This document shows positions 26,757-36,110 of a DNA stretch of 64,000 nucleotides, piece after piece. The notes beneath the pieces are model-generated. The model had not been told where the DNA came from. It saw only the letters and a program-made list of their open reading frames with translations, and made no database searches. The position numbers and the translations under genes are program-made. Source of the stretch: Pseudomonas sp. PICF141. GTDB lineage: Bacteria > Pseudomonadota > Gammaproteobacteria > Pseudomonadales > Pseudomonadaceae. Where the stretch lies: positions 1 to 64,000 of the forward strand of contig NZ_MUNM01000069.1 in assembly GCF_002286815.1 (NCBI RefSeq). The letters run 5' to 3'. The stretch's first letter is position 1. Every line of letters begins with the position of its first letter.

Positions 26757-26771
26757 CCAAATGAAATTTGG
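26757..26771 (-). promoter_or_regulatory. Palindrome at the iclR translation start, likely auto-operator
   Basis: CCAAAT-GAA-ATTTGG is a perfect 6-3-6 palindrome ten bases upstream of the IclR start codon. IclR proteins commonly repress their own genes by binding such sites. The remainder of the gap to 26991 is a plain leader for the zinc peptidase gene. Confidence 0.5.
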
Positions 26772-26991
26772 CTGATTCTAAAAGACAACTCAGAGCAAGC
26801 AAAATCTGGAACTTGTACCGCAGCAAGCTTGACCGAACCTGCAGTACCCGTCCGTCCCTGAAATCGCTAATGTCGCCACTGACGAGAACCCCTGGCGCCA
26901 AGGGCTGTCAGACGACCGGACTGGCGCCATACCTACTCACCGGCAACACTCATCACCATGCGCCTTCATCAGGCAAAAAAGAGGATCCCCC

Positions 26992-27885
26992 ATGCTTTGG
27001 AAAAAAGGCCGACGCAGCGACAACGTGGTCGATGCCCGTGGCGATGATGTCGGTGGTGGGGGCGGTGGTATGCGTTTTGGTGGAGGCAAGGGCCTGAGCC
27101 TGACGGCGATCCTGTTGATCGTCGGGATCGGCTGGATCACCGGCCAGGACCCGCTGCAAATCCTCGGTCAACTGACCGGGCAAATGAGCGAACAGTCAGC
27201 CCCGGCCCCCACCCAAACTCGCAAGGCGCCACCGGCCAATGATGAAGGGGCCGAATTCGTGCGCTCGATCCTCGGCGATACCGAAGACACCTGGCGCCAG
27301 ATTTTCCAGCAGGCCGATCGGCAATATAAAGACCCGACCCTGATTCTGTTCAGCAACCGCGTCAACTCGGCCTGCGGCCTGGCGACTTCGGCGACCGGTC
27401 CTTTCTATTGCCCGGCTGACCAGAAGGTCTACCTCGATATGAGTTTCTTTCAGGAAATGTCCCAACGCTTTTCCGCCGCCGGCGACTTCGCCCAGGCCTA
27501 CGTGATTGCTCACGAAGTCGGGCACCACGTGCAGACCCTGCTCGGCGTTTCCGCGAAGATTCAGGCCGCTCGCCAACAGGGCCGGCAAATGGAAGGCGAC
27601 AATGGTTTGCTGGTGCGTCAGGAATTGCAGGCCGATTGCCTGGCCGGCGTCTGGGCCCACAATGCGCAAAAACGTCTGAACTGGCTGGAACCCGGAGACA
27701 TCGAAGAAGCCTTGAACGCCGCCAACGCCATCGGCGACGACCGCTTGCAACAGCAAGGTCAGGGCCGCGTGGTGCCGGACTCCTTCACCCACGGCACGTC
27801 GGCCCAGCGAGTGCGCTGGTTCAAGGCCGGGTTCGCACAGGGCCAGGTCGGCCAGTGCGACACCTTTGCGGCGAAGAATCTGTGA
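26992..27885 (+). CDS. ypfJ: Neutral zinc metallopeptidase, YpfJ family
   Basis: A 297-residue membrane-anchored protein of the YpfJ family. A glycine-rich N-terminus (21-33) precedes one transmembrane helix (about 36-52). The zinc motif HEVGHH (H174, E175, H178) is intact, and ELQADCLAGVWAH supplies the third ligand region. Ribosome site GAGGATCCCCC. The stop codon overlaps the start of the next gene (TGATG), so both are translated together. The natural substrate is not known. Confidence 0.92.
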   Translation: MLWKKGRRSDNVVDARGDDVGGGGGGMRFGGGKGLSLTAILLIVGIGWITGQDPLQILGQLTGQMSEQSAPAPTQTRKAPPANDEGAEFVRSILGDTEDTWRQIFQQADRQYKDPTLILFSNRVNSACGLATSATGPFYCPADQKVYLDMSFFQEMSQRFSAAGDFAQAYVIAHEVGHHVQTLLGVSAKIQAARQQGRQMEGDNGLLVRQELQADCLAGVWAHNAQKRLNWLEPGDIEEALNAANAIGDDRLQQQGQGRVVPDSFTHGTSAQRVRWFKAGFAQGQVGQCDTFAAKNL

Positions 27886-28844
27886 TGCGCAAGTGGCTGC
27901 TGGCTCTGCTGATTACCTGCGCAAGCACCCAGGCTGCCGAGCAAGGGGTCAAGGCGATCAGTTCCGGGCGTTTGCTGTTGAGCGCCGGGGAAATCGCAGT
28001 CAGCCTGGGCCCGACACCGGAAAAAATCGAACGCGTGCTGATCATCGTCCATGGTCAATTACGCGATGCTGAAACCTATCGCCAAAGCGCCGAACGCGCT
28101 GCCGAGCAAGCCGGGCAAAGCGCCAACACCCTGGTCCTCGCCCCGCAGTTTCTCAACGAAACCGACGTCGCGAGCCATCCGGTACCGGACAGCGTTTTAC
28201 GCTGGCAAGGCAATGACTGGATGGCCGGCGGTTTATCCACCGCGCCGTTTACGCTGAGCGCCTATGCGGCGCTCGACGAAATCATCGCGCGCCTGGGTGA
28301 TCGGCGACAGTTTCCGGACGTGAAGCAAATCGTCATCGCCGGCCATTCCGACGGCGCTCAGGTGGTTCAACGTTATGCCTTGCTGAGCCACCCTCAGCCA
28401 GCCCTCGAGGCGGAGGGCGTGAAGGTGCGCTACGTGATCGCCAATGCTTCGTCGTACGCGTACTTCAATGAGCAACGGCCGGTGGCGTTCAGTCACGCGG
28501 GATGTCCGGATTTCAATCGCTGGACGTACGGGCTGGCGGATCTGCCCGCCTATACCGAGGGACAAACACCTGCGCAACTCGAAGAAAGCTACGTCAAACG
28601 CGACATCGTTTATTTACTCGGGCAGCAGGACATCGACCCGAATCATCCGCAGCTGGATAAAAGTTGCGAGGCCAAAGCCCAAGGTGCTTCTCGATTGATT
28701 CGTGGCCGCCACTATTTCAATTATCTGAAACGGCGCCATCCACAAGGGCTGAGTCAGCAACTGATCGAAGTGCCCGGGGTCGGGCATGATGGGGATGGAA
28801 TGTTGACCTCGCCTGAGGGGCAGAAGGTGTTGTTTGGTCAGTGA
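27885..28844 (+). CDS. Exported alpha/beta-hydrolase-like protein
   Basis: A 319-residue protein with a signal peptide (about 1-18, ending STQA). It has the alpha/beta-hydrolase pattern: HGQLRDAETY near the oxyanion strand (about 50), nucleophile elbow GHSDGAQ (about 150), and a late histidine in GVGHDGDGM. Its start ATG at 27885 uses the last base of the ypfJ stop. The substrate is unknown. Coupling with a membrane peptidase suggests an envelope role, which is inference. Confidence 0.82.
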   Translation: MRKWLLALLITCASTQAAEQGVKAISSGRLLLSAGEIAVSLGPTPEKIERVLIIVHGQLRDAETYRQSAERAAEQAGQSANTLVLAPQFLNETDVASHPVPDSVLRWQGNDWMAGGLSTAPFTLSAYAALDEIIARLGDRRQFPDVKQIVIAGHSDGAQVVQRYALLSHPQPALEAEGVKVRYVIANASSYAYFNEQRPVAFSHAGCPDFNRWTYGLADLPAYTEGQTPAQLEESYVKRDIVYLLGQQDIDPNHPQLDKSCEAKAQGASRLIRGRHYFNYLKRRHPQGLSQQLIEVPGVGHDGDGMLTSPEGQKVLFGQ

Positions 28845-28870
28845 GTTTTTGTGGTGTCTGATCTGACGCT

Positions 28871-28953
28871 TTCGCGGGCGAGCCTCGCTCCTACAGGTGG
28901 CGGTGTGAGCAAGGAACGTCACATCACCTGTAGGAGCGAGGCTTGCCCGCGAA
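28871..28953. repeat. REP doublet, type B
   Basis: Inverted 29-base arms at 28871-28899 and 28925-28953 with one mismatch; the core is GTAGGAGCGAGGCTTGCCCG. It lies between convergent genes. A second type B pair is at 58378-58467. Confidence 0.9.
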
Positions 28954-28960
28954 GAGGCCC

Positions 28961-29554
28961 TCAAGCCGAAAGCATCTGCCGCAACGCCACGCAATCGGCT
29001 GCATGCCAATCCGTCAATTCAGGCCACGGATTATCCGGCAGATTCACCAGCACCGTCCGTGTCCCCGCCGCACGCCCGCAATCCAGATCAAAGCGGTAAT
29101 CGCCGACCATCACCATTTCACTCGCCGGCACTTTCCAGGCTTCGGCCAGTTTCAGCAATCCACCAGGATGCGGCTTGGGCGGCGCTTCATCGCGGCCCAG
29201 GACATCCTCTGCCGCAAAGCAATCAGCCAGGCCGATGGCCTCCAGCGTGACATGCGCCAGCTCACGAGCATTGCGCGTGAGGATGCCCAGGCGATACCCG
29301 CGCCCGGCCAACTCACGCACCAGTTCCACCGCGCCCGGCGCCGGTTTCGAACCCAACGCCAGATCCCGCTCGTGCTCCAGCAGCCACGCATGTTTGGCCG
29401 CGGCTTCATCGGCCGGCAGTGCCGCCAGGTGGGTGAGGATGTCCTCTTCGGCGGGAATCGCCAACGCCACGCGAATCGCCGCGAAGTCATGCACCGCCAC
29501 CGTCAGGGTGCCGTCCATGTCGAACACCCAGTGCCGCACCTGGGCCAGGCTCAT
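28961..29554 (-). CDS. HAD-family hydrolase (subfamily IA)
   Basis: A 197-residue HAD phosphatase: motif I DMDGTLT at 13-19 (nucleophile Asp and acid/base Asp), motif II in ILTRNA, the lysine in PPKPHPGG, and motif III GDYRFDLDCG. It resembles phosphoglycolate-phosphatase-like enzymes. Its ATG at 29554 overlaps the tesB stop by four bases, so it follows tesB in one operon. The substrate is not decided by sequence. Confidence 0.9.
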   Translation of the reverse strand: MSLAQVRHWVFDMDGTLTVAVHDFAAIRVALAIPAEEDILTHLAALPADEAAAKHAWLLEHERDLALGSKPAPGAVELVRELAGRGYRLGILTRNARELAHVTLEAIGLADCFAAEDVLGRDEAPPKPHPGGLLKLAEAWKVPASEMVMVGDYRFDLDCGRAAGTRTVLVNLPDNPWPELTDWHAADCVALRQMLSA

Positions 29555-30420
29555 GCCCAATCCTTGCGATGGCGAATCAGGCCTTCCTGAGTGACCGAAG
29601 CCACCAGTTGCCCGGCACGGTTGAACACGCTGCCGCGGGAGAATCCGCGCGAGTTGCCGGCCCACGGGCTGTCCATGGCGTACAGCAACCAGTCATCGGC
29701 GCGCAGGTCAGCGTGGAACCACAAGGCGTGGTCGAGGCTGGCGACCTGCATGTCTTTCTGCCAGACCGATTTGCCATGGGGCAGCATCGAAGTGGTCAGC
29801 AGACCGAAGTCCGACGCGTAGGCCAGCAGGTATTTGTGCAGCGCCGGCGTGTCCGCCAAGGCGCCATCGGCGCGAAACCAGACGTATTTGACCGGGTCGG
29901 AAGGTTGAGGGTTGTAGGGGTCTTTCTCGGTCACCGGCCGGACTTCGATCGGTTTCGGGCACAGCAGTTTTTCACGCATGTGCTCGGGGATCAGGTGCGC
30001 TTGGAGCTGGGTGAGTTCCAGCTCCGATGGCAGGTTTTCCGGGCCGACTACTTGCGGCATCTCAGTCTGGTGCTGGAAGCCTTCTTCATCGTACTGGAAC
30101 GAGGCGCTGCAGGTGAAAATCGGATGGCCCTTCTGGATCGCCGTCACCCGGCGCGTGCTGAAACTGCCGCCATCGCGCACCCGATCGACCTGATACACCA
30201 CCGGCAATTTGGCATCGCCCGGGCGCAGGAAATAACCGTGCATCGAATGCACATGGCGCGCCGCCTCGACGGTCTGACTGGCCGCCGACAAGGACTGGCC
30301 GAGTACCTGGCCGCCGAACAACTGGCGAAAACCCAGGTCCTGGCTGCGGCCACGGAACAGGTTTTCTTCAATCGGTTCCAGGGTCAGCAGGTCTACCAGA
30401 TCTTCCAACACTTGGCTCAT
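29551..30420 (-). CDS. tesB: Acyl-CoA thioesterase II
   Basis: A 289-residue double-hotdog thioesterase that frees fatty acids from acyl-CoA. The start LVDLLTLEPIEENLFRGRSQ and GGQVLGQSLSAASQTV are TesB marks; the catalytic Asp/Gln/Thr set lies in the second hotdog (DHALWFH, with SRGFSRG further on). Length matches E. coli TesB (286). It is the first gene of a two-gene operon with the HAD hydrolase. Confidence 0.95.
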   Translation of the reverse strand: MSQVLEDLVDLLTLEPIEENLFRGRSQDLGFRQLFGGQVLGQSLSAASQTVEAARHVHSMHGYFLRPGDAKLPVVYQVDRVRDGGSFSTRRVTAIQKGHPIFTCSASFQYDEEGFQHQTEMPQVVGPENLPSELELTQLQAHLIPEHMREKLLCPKPIEVRPVTEKDPYNPQPSDPVKYVWFRADGALADTPALHKYLLAYASDFGLLTTSMLPHGKSVWQKDMQVASLDHALWFHADLRADDWLLYAMDSPWAGNSRGFSRGSVFNRAGQLVASVTQEGLIRHRKDWA

Positions 30421-30526
30421 TCAGACTCTCCTCACACAACGCAATGCCGCGCAGTCTTGGCTGCAGCGGTCGATTCAGTTTATGGCCCGCTTCAACATGA
30501 GGGCCATTGTAAACGTCCGCGCCTGC

Positions 30527-31096
30527 TTATCCATGCAAGGTTTGCAGCCATTGCTCACGGGTGATGCGGTACAGCACGTGGGGACGCAGCGGATGATCGG
30601 CTGCAAGCCGCGGGTGCTCGAAGTCATCGGCGGGGGCATGGTGCATGCCTATCGCTTGCATGACTTTCCCGGATGGCAAATTGGTCTTTGTGGTGAATGC
30701 GACGACCTCTTGCAGTGCCAACCGATCAAACCCGCAGCGCAGAGCGGTCCACGCCGCCTCACCGGCATAGCCCAGGCCCCAGTGCTCGCGCGCCAGGCGC
30801 CAGCCGATCTCAGTGGCCGGCGTGAATGGCGCATCGAAGCCGACCACACCCAACCCGGTAAACCCGATGAACGCCCCGGTGTCCTTGCGCTCCAGTGCCC
30901 AGAGGCCGAAACCATGCTCGGCAAAATGCCCGCGAATACGCCCGATCAACGAGGCACTTTCCACTCGACTCAAGGGTGCCGGAAAATAACGCATCACTTG
31001 TGGATCGGCGCACATCGCCGCAAACGCCGGCAAATCCTCATCACGCCACTGCCGTAACAACAGTCGCGCGCTTTCGAGTTCCAGTATCGGCTCCAT
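30527..31096 (-). CDS. GNAT N-acetyltransferase, RimJ/RimL type
   Basis: A 189-residue acetyltransferase. The start ESARLLLRQWRDEDLPAFAAM is the RimJ/RimL pattern, and the acetyl-CoA loop region is HWGLGYAGEAA (about 118-128). ATG 31096 is preceded by GGGGGAGAAGGCACG; the longer open frame adds 19 codons without support. Substrate unknown (protein N-terminus, antibiotic or small molecule). It is divergent from the HDAC-like gene with a 90-base gap. Confidence 0.88.
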   Translation of the reverse strand: MEPILELESARLLLRQWRDEDLPAFAAMCADPQVMRYFPAPLSRVESASLIGRIRGHFAEHGFGLWALERKDTGAFIGFTGLGVVGFDAPFTPATEIGWRLAREHWGLGYAGEAAWTALRCGFDRLALQEVVAFTTKTNLPSGKVMQAIGMHHAPADDFEHPRLAADHPLRPHVLYRITREQWLQTLHG

Positions 31097-31186
31097 CGTG
31101 CCTTCTCCCCCGTTTCCATGCTGCGAGTCTACATCGCTGGTAGGATCGTTCACTCATTCCTGCCTGCCTTGCTGTATAAATCTGCC

Positions 31187-32107
31187 ATGCCTCTGCCACT
31201 GATCTACCACGAAGACTACAGCCCCGAGTTCCCGGCGGATCACCGCTTCCCCATGGACAAGTTTCGCCTGCTGCGCGATCACTTGGTGGACAGTGGCCTG
31301 GCCCGCGACACTGACTTGCTGCGCCCGGACCTCTGCCCGCCAGAGATCCTCGCCCTCGCCCATGACCCTGCGTATATCGAACGCTACATGGGCGGCGAAT
31401 TGTCCCGCGAAGATCAACGACGCCTCGGCCTGCCCTGGAGTGAAGCGCTGGCCCGGCGCACCGTGCGGGCGGTCGGCGGTTCGCTGCTGGCGGCCGAACA
31501 GGCACTGGAGCATGGTTTGGCCTGCCATCTGGCCGGCGGCACCCACCACGCACATTACGACCATCCCGCCGGGTTCTGCATCTTCAATGACCTGGCGGTG
31601 ATCAGCCATTACCTGCTGGAAAGTGGCCGAGTGAATCGGGTGCTGATCTTCGACTGTGATGTGCATCAGGGCGACGGGACTGCACGAATCCTGCACAACA
31701 CCCCTGAGGCGATCACCGTTTCCCTGCACTGCGAAAAGAATTTTCCTGCACGCAAAGCCGAAAGTGATTGGGACATTCCATTGCCGATGGGCATGGGCGA
31801 TGCCGATTACCTGAAAGTGGTGGACGATGCCCTCAATTATTTGCTGCCGCTCTACCAACCGGACCTGGTGCTGTACGACGCCGGCGTCGATGTGCATAAG
31901 GACGACGCCCTGGGTTATCTGAAGCTGACAGACGAAGGCGTCGCCGCTCGCGATGAAAGCGTGATGCGTCATTGCCTGGGCCGGGATATTCCGGTGGTCG
32001 GCCTGATTGGCGGCGGCTACAGCAAAGACCGCAAGGCCCTGGCACGCCGTCATGGCATCCTCCACCACAGCGCCCAACGGGTGTGGCAGTCATCAGGTTG
32101 TCATTGA
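31187..32107 (+). CDS. Histone-deacetylase-family zinc amidohydrolase
   Basis: A 306-residue class-IV-like HDAC-family deacetylase. The tandem histidines H120-H121 (GGTHHAHYDHPAGFCIFND) and zinc ligands D158 and H160 (FDCDVHQGDGT) are present, and a later Asp in YDAGVDVHKDD completes the site. Bacterial members act on acetylated polyamines or other small acyl-amides, or on protein acyl-lysine; the substrate here is unknown. ATG 31187 is the family start (PLPLIYHEDYSPEFP). Confidence 0.92.
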   Translation: MPLPLIYHEDYSPEFPADHRFPMDKFRLLRDHLVDSGLARDTDLLRPDLCPPEILALAHDPAYIERYMGGELSREDQRRLGLPWSEALARRTVRAVGGSLLAAEQALEHGLACHLAGGTHHAHYDHPAGFCIFNDLAVISHYLLESGRVNRVLIFDCDVHQGDGTARILHNTPEAITVSLHCEKNFPARKAESDWDIPLPMGMGDADYLKVVDDALNYLLPLYQPDLVLYDAGVDVHKDDALGYLKLTDEGVAARDESVMRHCLGRDIPVVGLIGGGYSKDRKALARRHGILHHSAQRVWQSSGCH

Positions 32108-32242
32108 TGTGTGGGTCTTTACCCACAATGCCTGTGGAACCGCCTGTGGATAACCTGAGTGAAAGGGCTTGCAAGCCATGCTGCCTATAGCGTGCAACGG
32201 AGTGGTTGTTTTTTGATCAGCTCTTGAACACACCAATGATCC

Positions 32243-32334
32243 CTGTGGGAGCGGGCTTGCCCGCGATGTGGCCGGTACATTCAACATCATTGTTGCCTGA
32301 CAGTCCGCTATCGCGGGCCAGCCCGCTCCCACAG
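32243..32334. repeat. REP doublet, type A
   Basis: Inverted 25-base arms at 32243-32267 and 32310-32334 with one mismatch; the core GTGGGAGCGGGCTTGCCCGC is shared with 987-1082. The remaining part of 32108-32389 shows no gene. Confidence 0.9.
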
Positions 32335-32389
32335 TGACCGTGCACTGCTAGAATGCCCGCCTTCATTCCGCCATACCGCAGCGCATTCC

Positions 32390-33637
32390 ATGACCCAGCC
32401 TTCCACTTCCCTCCCCCCTCACGTCGCTGTCATCGGCGGCGGCCCCGCCGGTTTGATGGCGGCTGAAGTGCTGAGCCAGGCCGGGATCAAAGTCGACCTG
32501 TACGACGGCATGCCTTCAGTGGGGCGGAAATTCCTCCTCGCCGGAGTCGGCGGCATGAACATCACCCATTCCGAAGCCTACCCGGCGTTTCTCTCGCGCT
32601 ACGCCGAACGCGCGCCACAAATTGCGCCGCTGCTGCGATCCTTTGGCGCCGACGCGCTGTGCCAATGGATTCATGACCTGGGCATCGAAACCTTTGTCGG
32701 CAGTTCCGGGCGGGTGTTTCCGACCGACATGAAAGCCGCGCCCCTGTTGCGCGCCTGGCTCAAACGCCTGCGCGATGCCGGCGTCGTTATCCATACCCGC
32801 CATCGCTGGCTCGGTTGGGATGACAACGGTGACTTGTGTATCCGCAGCCCTGAAGGGGAAAAAACCGTTCAAGCCGATGCCACCCTGCTGGCCCTCGGTG
32901 GCGGCAGTTGGTCGCGCCTCGGTTCGGACGGTGCCTGGATGTTGGCACTGGAACAGCGCGGTGTCGGACTGGCGCCGCTGCAACCGAGCAATTGCGGCTT
33001 CGAGGTGCAGGCCTGGAGCGAATTGATGGTCAGCAAATTCGCAGGCGCCCCGCTGAAAAACATCGCCATTGGCCTCAATGACGATGTACCGCGACTTGGA
33101 GAATGTGTGATCACCGCCACGGGAATTGAAGGCAGTCTGATCTATGCCCTGTCGGCGCCGATCCGTGAAGCGATCAATCAACACGGCTCGGCGACCATTC
33201 ACCTCGACCTTTTGCCGGGCAAGCCTGTGGATAAAATTCAGTCTGCGCTGAGCAAACCGCGCGGCTCACGTTCCATGGCCAAACACCTGCACAGTCAGCT
33301 TGGGCTTGATGGCGTGAAAGCGGCGCTGTTGCGGGAACTGACACCGGCCGACTGTTTCAGCGATCCGGCGCTGCTGGCCAAAGCGATCAAGGCATTGCCG
33401 CTGACGCTGGTGAAAACCCGGCCATTGGACGAGGCCATCAGCAGCGCGGGGGGCGTGATGTTCGAGTCGATGGATGAACGTTTGATGCTCAAGCAACTGC
33501 CCGGCGTGTTCTGCGCGGGGGAAATGCTCGATTGGGAAGCGCCGACCGGCGGCTATCTGCTGACCGCGTGTTTCGCCAGTGGGCGAGCAGCGGGGTTGGG
33601 GATGGTGGAATGGCTCAAGGCCGGCGGCAAGCTATAA
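32390..33637 (+). CDS. HI0933-like flavoprotein (TIGR03862 family)
   Basis: A 415-residue FAD-binding protein. The dinucleotide fold is VAVIGGGPAGLMAAEVLSQAG at about 13-33, followed by the family box GRKFLLAGVGGMNITHSE; a C-terminal FAD motif is SAGGVMFESMDERLMLKQLPGVFCAGEMLDWEAPTGGY-like (about 345-390). The family is widespread in proteobacteria, but its reaction is not established. Monocistronic, facing the RNA helicase gene. Confidence 0.88.
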   Translation: MTQPSTSLPPHVAVIGGGPAGLMAAEVLSQAGIKVDLYDGMPSVGRKFLLAGVGGMNITHSEAYPAFLSRYAERAPQIAPLLRSFGADALCQWIHDLGIETFVGSSGRVFPTDMKAAPLLRAWLKRLRDAGVVIHTRHRWLGWDDNGDLCIRSPEGEKTVQADATLLALGGGSWSRLGSDGAWMLALEQRGVGLAPLQPSNCGFEVQAWSELMVSKFAGAPLKNIAIGLNDDVPRLGECVITATGIEGSLIYALSAPIREAINQHGSATIHLDLLPGKPVDKIQSALSKPRGSRSMAKHLHSQLGLDGVKAALLRELTPADCFSDPALLAKAIKALPLTLVKTRPLDEAISSAGGVMFESMDERLMLKQLPGVFCAGEMLDWEAPTGGYLLTACFASGRAAGLGMVEWLKAGGKL

Positions 33638-33684
33638 GCTGCAAGACGGGCGCATTTCTGCTTGCCGCTTGCAGCTGATAGCTT
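33629..33684. repeat. Inverted repeat between convergent genes
   Basis: AAGCTATAAGCTGCAAG (33629-33645) pairs with CTTGCAGCTGATAGCTT (33668-33684), 16 of 17 bases. It starts inside the last codons of the flavoprotein gene and probably acts as a transcription stop. Similar GCTTGCAGCTG words recur near 56617-56629. Confidence 0.7.
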
Positions 33685-33696
33685 ATAACTGCTTCT

Positions 33697-35031
33697 TTAC
33701 GGCTTACGCTTACGCGGTCCGGTGTTAAACACCGGCACTTTACGCACAGGCTTGATCGAAGGCTCCGGCGCCGAGGCATCACCGCTTTCGACCCATTTAC
33801 CCAGGTTGCGTTTGCCGCCACTGGAGGTTTTTGGCTTCTTCGGTTTTTTCGGTTTCTTGACCACCTGACCGCTGGCATCGGTATCCGGCACGCGGTGCTC
33901 AGGCTCGAAGTCCTGCTCCATCTGACGAGTCAGCGTCTGACGGGTCAACATCTCGATGGCAGACAGCTGATTCACCTCATCGGCACACACCAGCGAAATC
34001 GCCTGCCCGGTTGCGCCCGCACGGCCGGTACGACCGATACGATGGATGTAGTCCTCGGCCACGATCGGCAGGTCGAAGTTGACCACCAATGGCAAATCTT
34101 CGATATCCAGACCACGCGCGGCCACGTCGGTGGCGACTAGGATCTGCACTTCACTGGCCTTGAAACGATCCAGTGCCCGCTGACGGGTCGCCTGAGGTTT
34201 GTCGCCGTGGATGCCGTCGGCATTGATGCCCAGGCCCTGGAGTTTTTCCACCAGCGCGTCTACGCCGTTGCGGGTCTTGGCGAACACCAGCACCTGCTTC
34301 CACTTGCCCTTGCGCATCAAGTGAATGAACAGCTCCGGCTTGCGCTTCTTGTCCACCGTCACCACCCATTGCTTGACGGTGTTGGCAGCGACGTTGCGCG
34401 GGCTGACTTCGATGCTCAGCGGGTCGTTGAGCATTTGCCCGGCCAGCAGGCGGATCGCATCGGAGAACGTGGCAGAGAACAACAACGTCTGACGCTTCTT
34501 CGGCAATACGCGGTAAATGTTCCCCAGCTCTTCGGAAAAGCCCAGATCCAGCATGCGATCGGCTTCGTCCAGCACCAGGGTTTGCAACTGGTTGAACTTG
34601 AGCGCGTTCTGACGGAACAGGTCGAGCAAGCGGCCCGGAGTCGCCACCAACAAGTCGACGCCCTTGCGCAGCTTCATCATTTGCGGGTTGATGCTGACGC
34701 CGCCGTACACCGCGTACGTGCTCAACGGCAGATTCTCGGCATACTGGCGCACGGCTTCGTGAACCTGCTCAGCCAGTTCGCGGGTCGGCACCAGGATCAG
34801 TGCGCGCACGGAGTTGGCGCTGACTTTCGGCCCTTCCATGGCCAGCAATTGCAGCAACGGCAGAGCGAAACCGGCGGTCTTGCCGGTGCCGGTCTGGGCG
34901 GCGGCCATCAGGTCACGACCGGCCAGCACCGCCGGAATCGCTTGTGTCTGCACCGGCGTAGGGGTCTGGTAGCCGAGCGTCTCGAGAGCGCGCAGCAAGG
35001 GTTCGATCAGGCCAAGGGTGGCGAAAGTCAT
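33697..35031 (-). CDS. rhlE: DEAD-box ATP-dependent RNA helicase, RhlE type
   Basis: A 444-residue DEAD-box helicase with the full motif set: Q motif (GYQTPTPVQTQAIP), motif I AAQTGTGKT, Ia PTRELAEQ, motif II DEAD, motif III SAT, motif V ATDVAARGLDI and motif VI HRIGRTGRAG. The C-terminal 80 residues are basic and low in complexity (VKKPKKPKKPKTS), typical of RhlE RNA-binding tails. It probably helps ribosome assembly or RNA decay. Pseudomonads carry several RhlE paralogues, so the exact paralogue is not fixed. Confidence 0.92.
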   Translation of the reverse strand: MTFATLGLIEPLLRALETLGYQTPTPVQTQAIPAVLAGRDLMAAAQTGTGKTAGFALPLLQLLAMEGPKVSANSVRALILVPTRELAEQVHEAVRQYAENLPLSTYAVYGGVSINPQMMKLRKGVDLLVATPGRLLDLFRQNALKFNQLQTLVLDEADRMLDLGFSEELGNIYRVLPKKRQTLLFSATFSDAIRLLAGQMLNDPLSIEVSPRNVAANTVKQWVVTVDKKRKPELFIHLMRKGKWKQVLVFAKTRNGVDALVEKLQGLGINADGIHGDKPQATRQRALDRFKASEVQILVATDVAARGLDIEDLPLVVNFDLPIVAEDYIHRIGRTGRAGATGQAISLVCADEVNQLSAIEMLTRQTLTRQMEQDFEPEHRVPDTDASGQVVKKPKKPKKPKTSSGGKRNLGKWVESGDASAPEPSIKPVRKVPVFNTGPRKRKP

Positions 35032-35109
35032 GGGAGTACCGTAGGAAAATTCAGCGCGGGTTTTTCAAAACAAGTGTGCAAAACAAGATGCAATGGCGCG
35101 CAGTTTACC

Positions 35110-36036
35110 CTAATTCGCGCGGGATTCTGTCGGCACCACTACGCCAGGCCGATCGGCACCACGGCGCCACTGCGGCAACCCGATCAACACCACGGCACTG
35201 ATGATCACCGCCATGGCCAGCGCTTCCTCGATACCAATGGTCTCGCCAACGAACACAATCCCCAGCAACACCGCCACCGCCGGGTTGACGTAGGCATAAC
35301 TGGTGGCCGCCGCCGGACGCACGTGTTTCAGCAGGTACATATAGGCGTTGAAGGCAATGATCGAACCGAAGAGCGTCAGATAGGCCAAGGCGGCCCAACC
35401 TTCGATCGGCGGCATAGCCTCCAGATGCTCACCGCTTACCGCGCTGCCGATCAACAACACCACGCCACCCACCAGCATTTCCACCGCACTGGCCATCGCG
35501 CCCTGTGGCAACGGCAAGTGTTTGCTCCACACCGAACCGAACGCCCAGGACGCTGCCGCGAACACCAGCAACGCCGCGCCCAACGGGCTCGATTGCAGAT
35601 TGGAACCCAGGTTGAGCATGGCGATACCGATCAGCCCGAGCATGATCCCGGCCCATTCGAGACGGGTATTACGCGCGCCCCAGAAATATCCACACAACAA
35701 AGTGAATAGCGGCACCGTCGCCACCGCCAACGCGGCAACGCCGGAGGCGACACCGGTGTGTTCAGCCACGCTCACCGCACCGTTACCGAAGGTCAGCAAC
35801 AAAATCCCGATGATCCCCGCCGCTTTCCATTGCGCCCACGTCGGTGCCGGGGCACCCCGCCAGCGCAGGAACGCGTACATCAATGTTCCGGCGATCACGA
35901 AGCGGATACCCGCCAGCAACAAGGGCGGCCAGTACTGCACGCCAATGCGAATCACCAGGTAGGTCGATCCCCAAATCACGTACAGCGCGAAAAAAGCAGC
36001 GATCAACGGTAAGGAAAAACGGCGTAGGCCAGGCAT
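35110..36036 (-). CDS. yedA: DMT-superfamily exporter, YedA-like
   Basis: A 308-residue EamA-type transporter with ten transmembrane helices. FFALYVIWGSTYLVIRIGVQ and NGAVSVAEHTGVASGVAALAVATVPLFT match YedA. It is divergent from an Lrp-type regulator with an 11-base inverted repeat in between, so amino-acid-responsive export is plausible. The substrate is inferred only. Confidence 0.87.
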   Translation of the reverse strand: MPGLRRFSLPLIAAFFALYVIWGSTYLVIRIGVQYWPPLLLAGIRFVIAGTLMYAFLRWRGAPAPTWAQWKAAGIIGILLLTFGNGAVSVAEHTGVASGVAALAVATVPLFTLLCGYFWGARNTRLEWAGIMLGLIGIAMLNLGSNLQSSPLGAALLVFAAASWAFGSVWSKHLPLPQGAMASAVEMLVGGVVLLIGSAVSGEHLEAMPPIEGWAALAYLTLFGSIIAFNAYMYLLKHVRPAAATSYAYVNPAVAVLLGIVFVGETIGIEEALAMAVIISAVVLIGLPQWRRGADRPGVVVPTESRAN

Positions 36037-36110
36037 GGGCAGCTCGAGAACAAGACAAAGAGAGCCGCTATTCTAGAAAGGCCAACGGCAGAAAATAAGT
36101 TACAAAACCT

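Noticed and set aside
34207..35709. 500-codon open frame on the plus strand opposite rhlE
   Set aside because: It is antisense to a clear DEAD-box helicase and part of the DMT gene, and its His/Gln/Arg-rich composition is typical of high-GC antisense frames.
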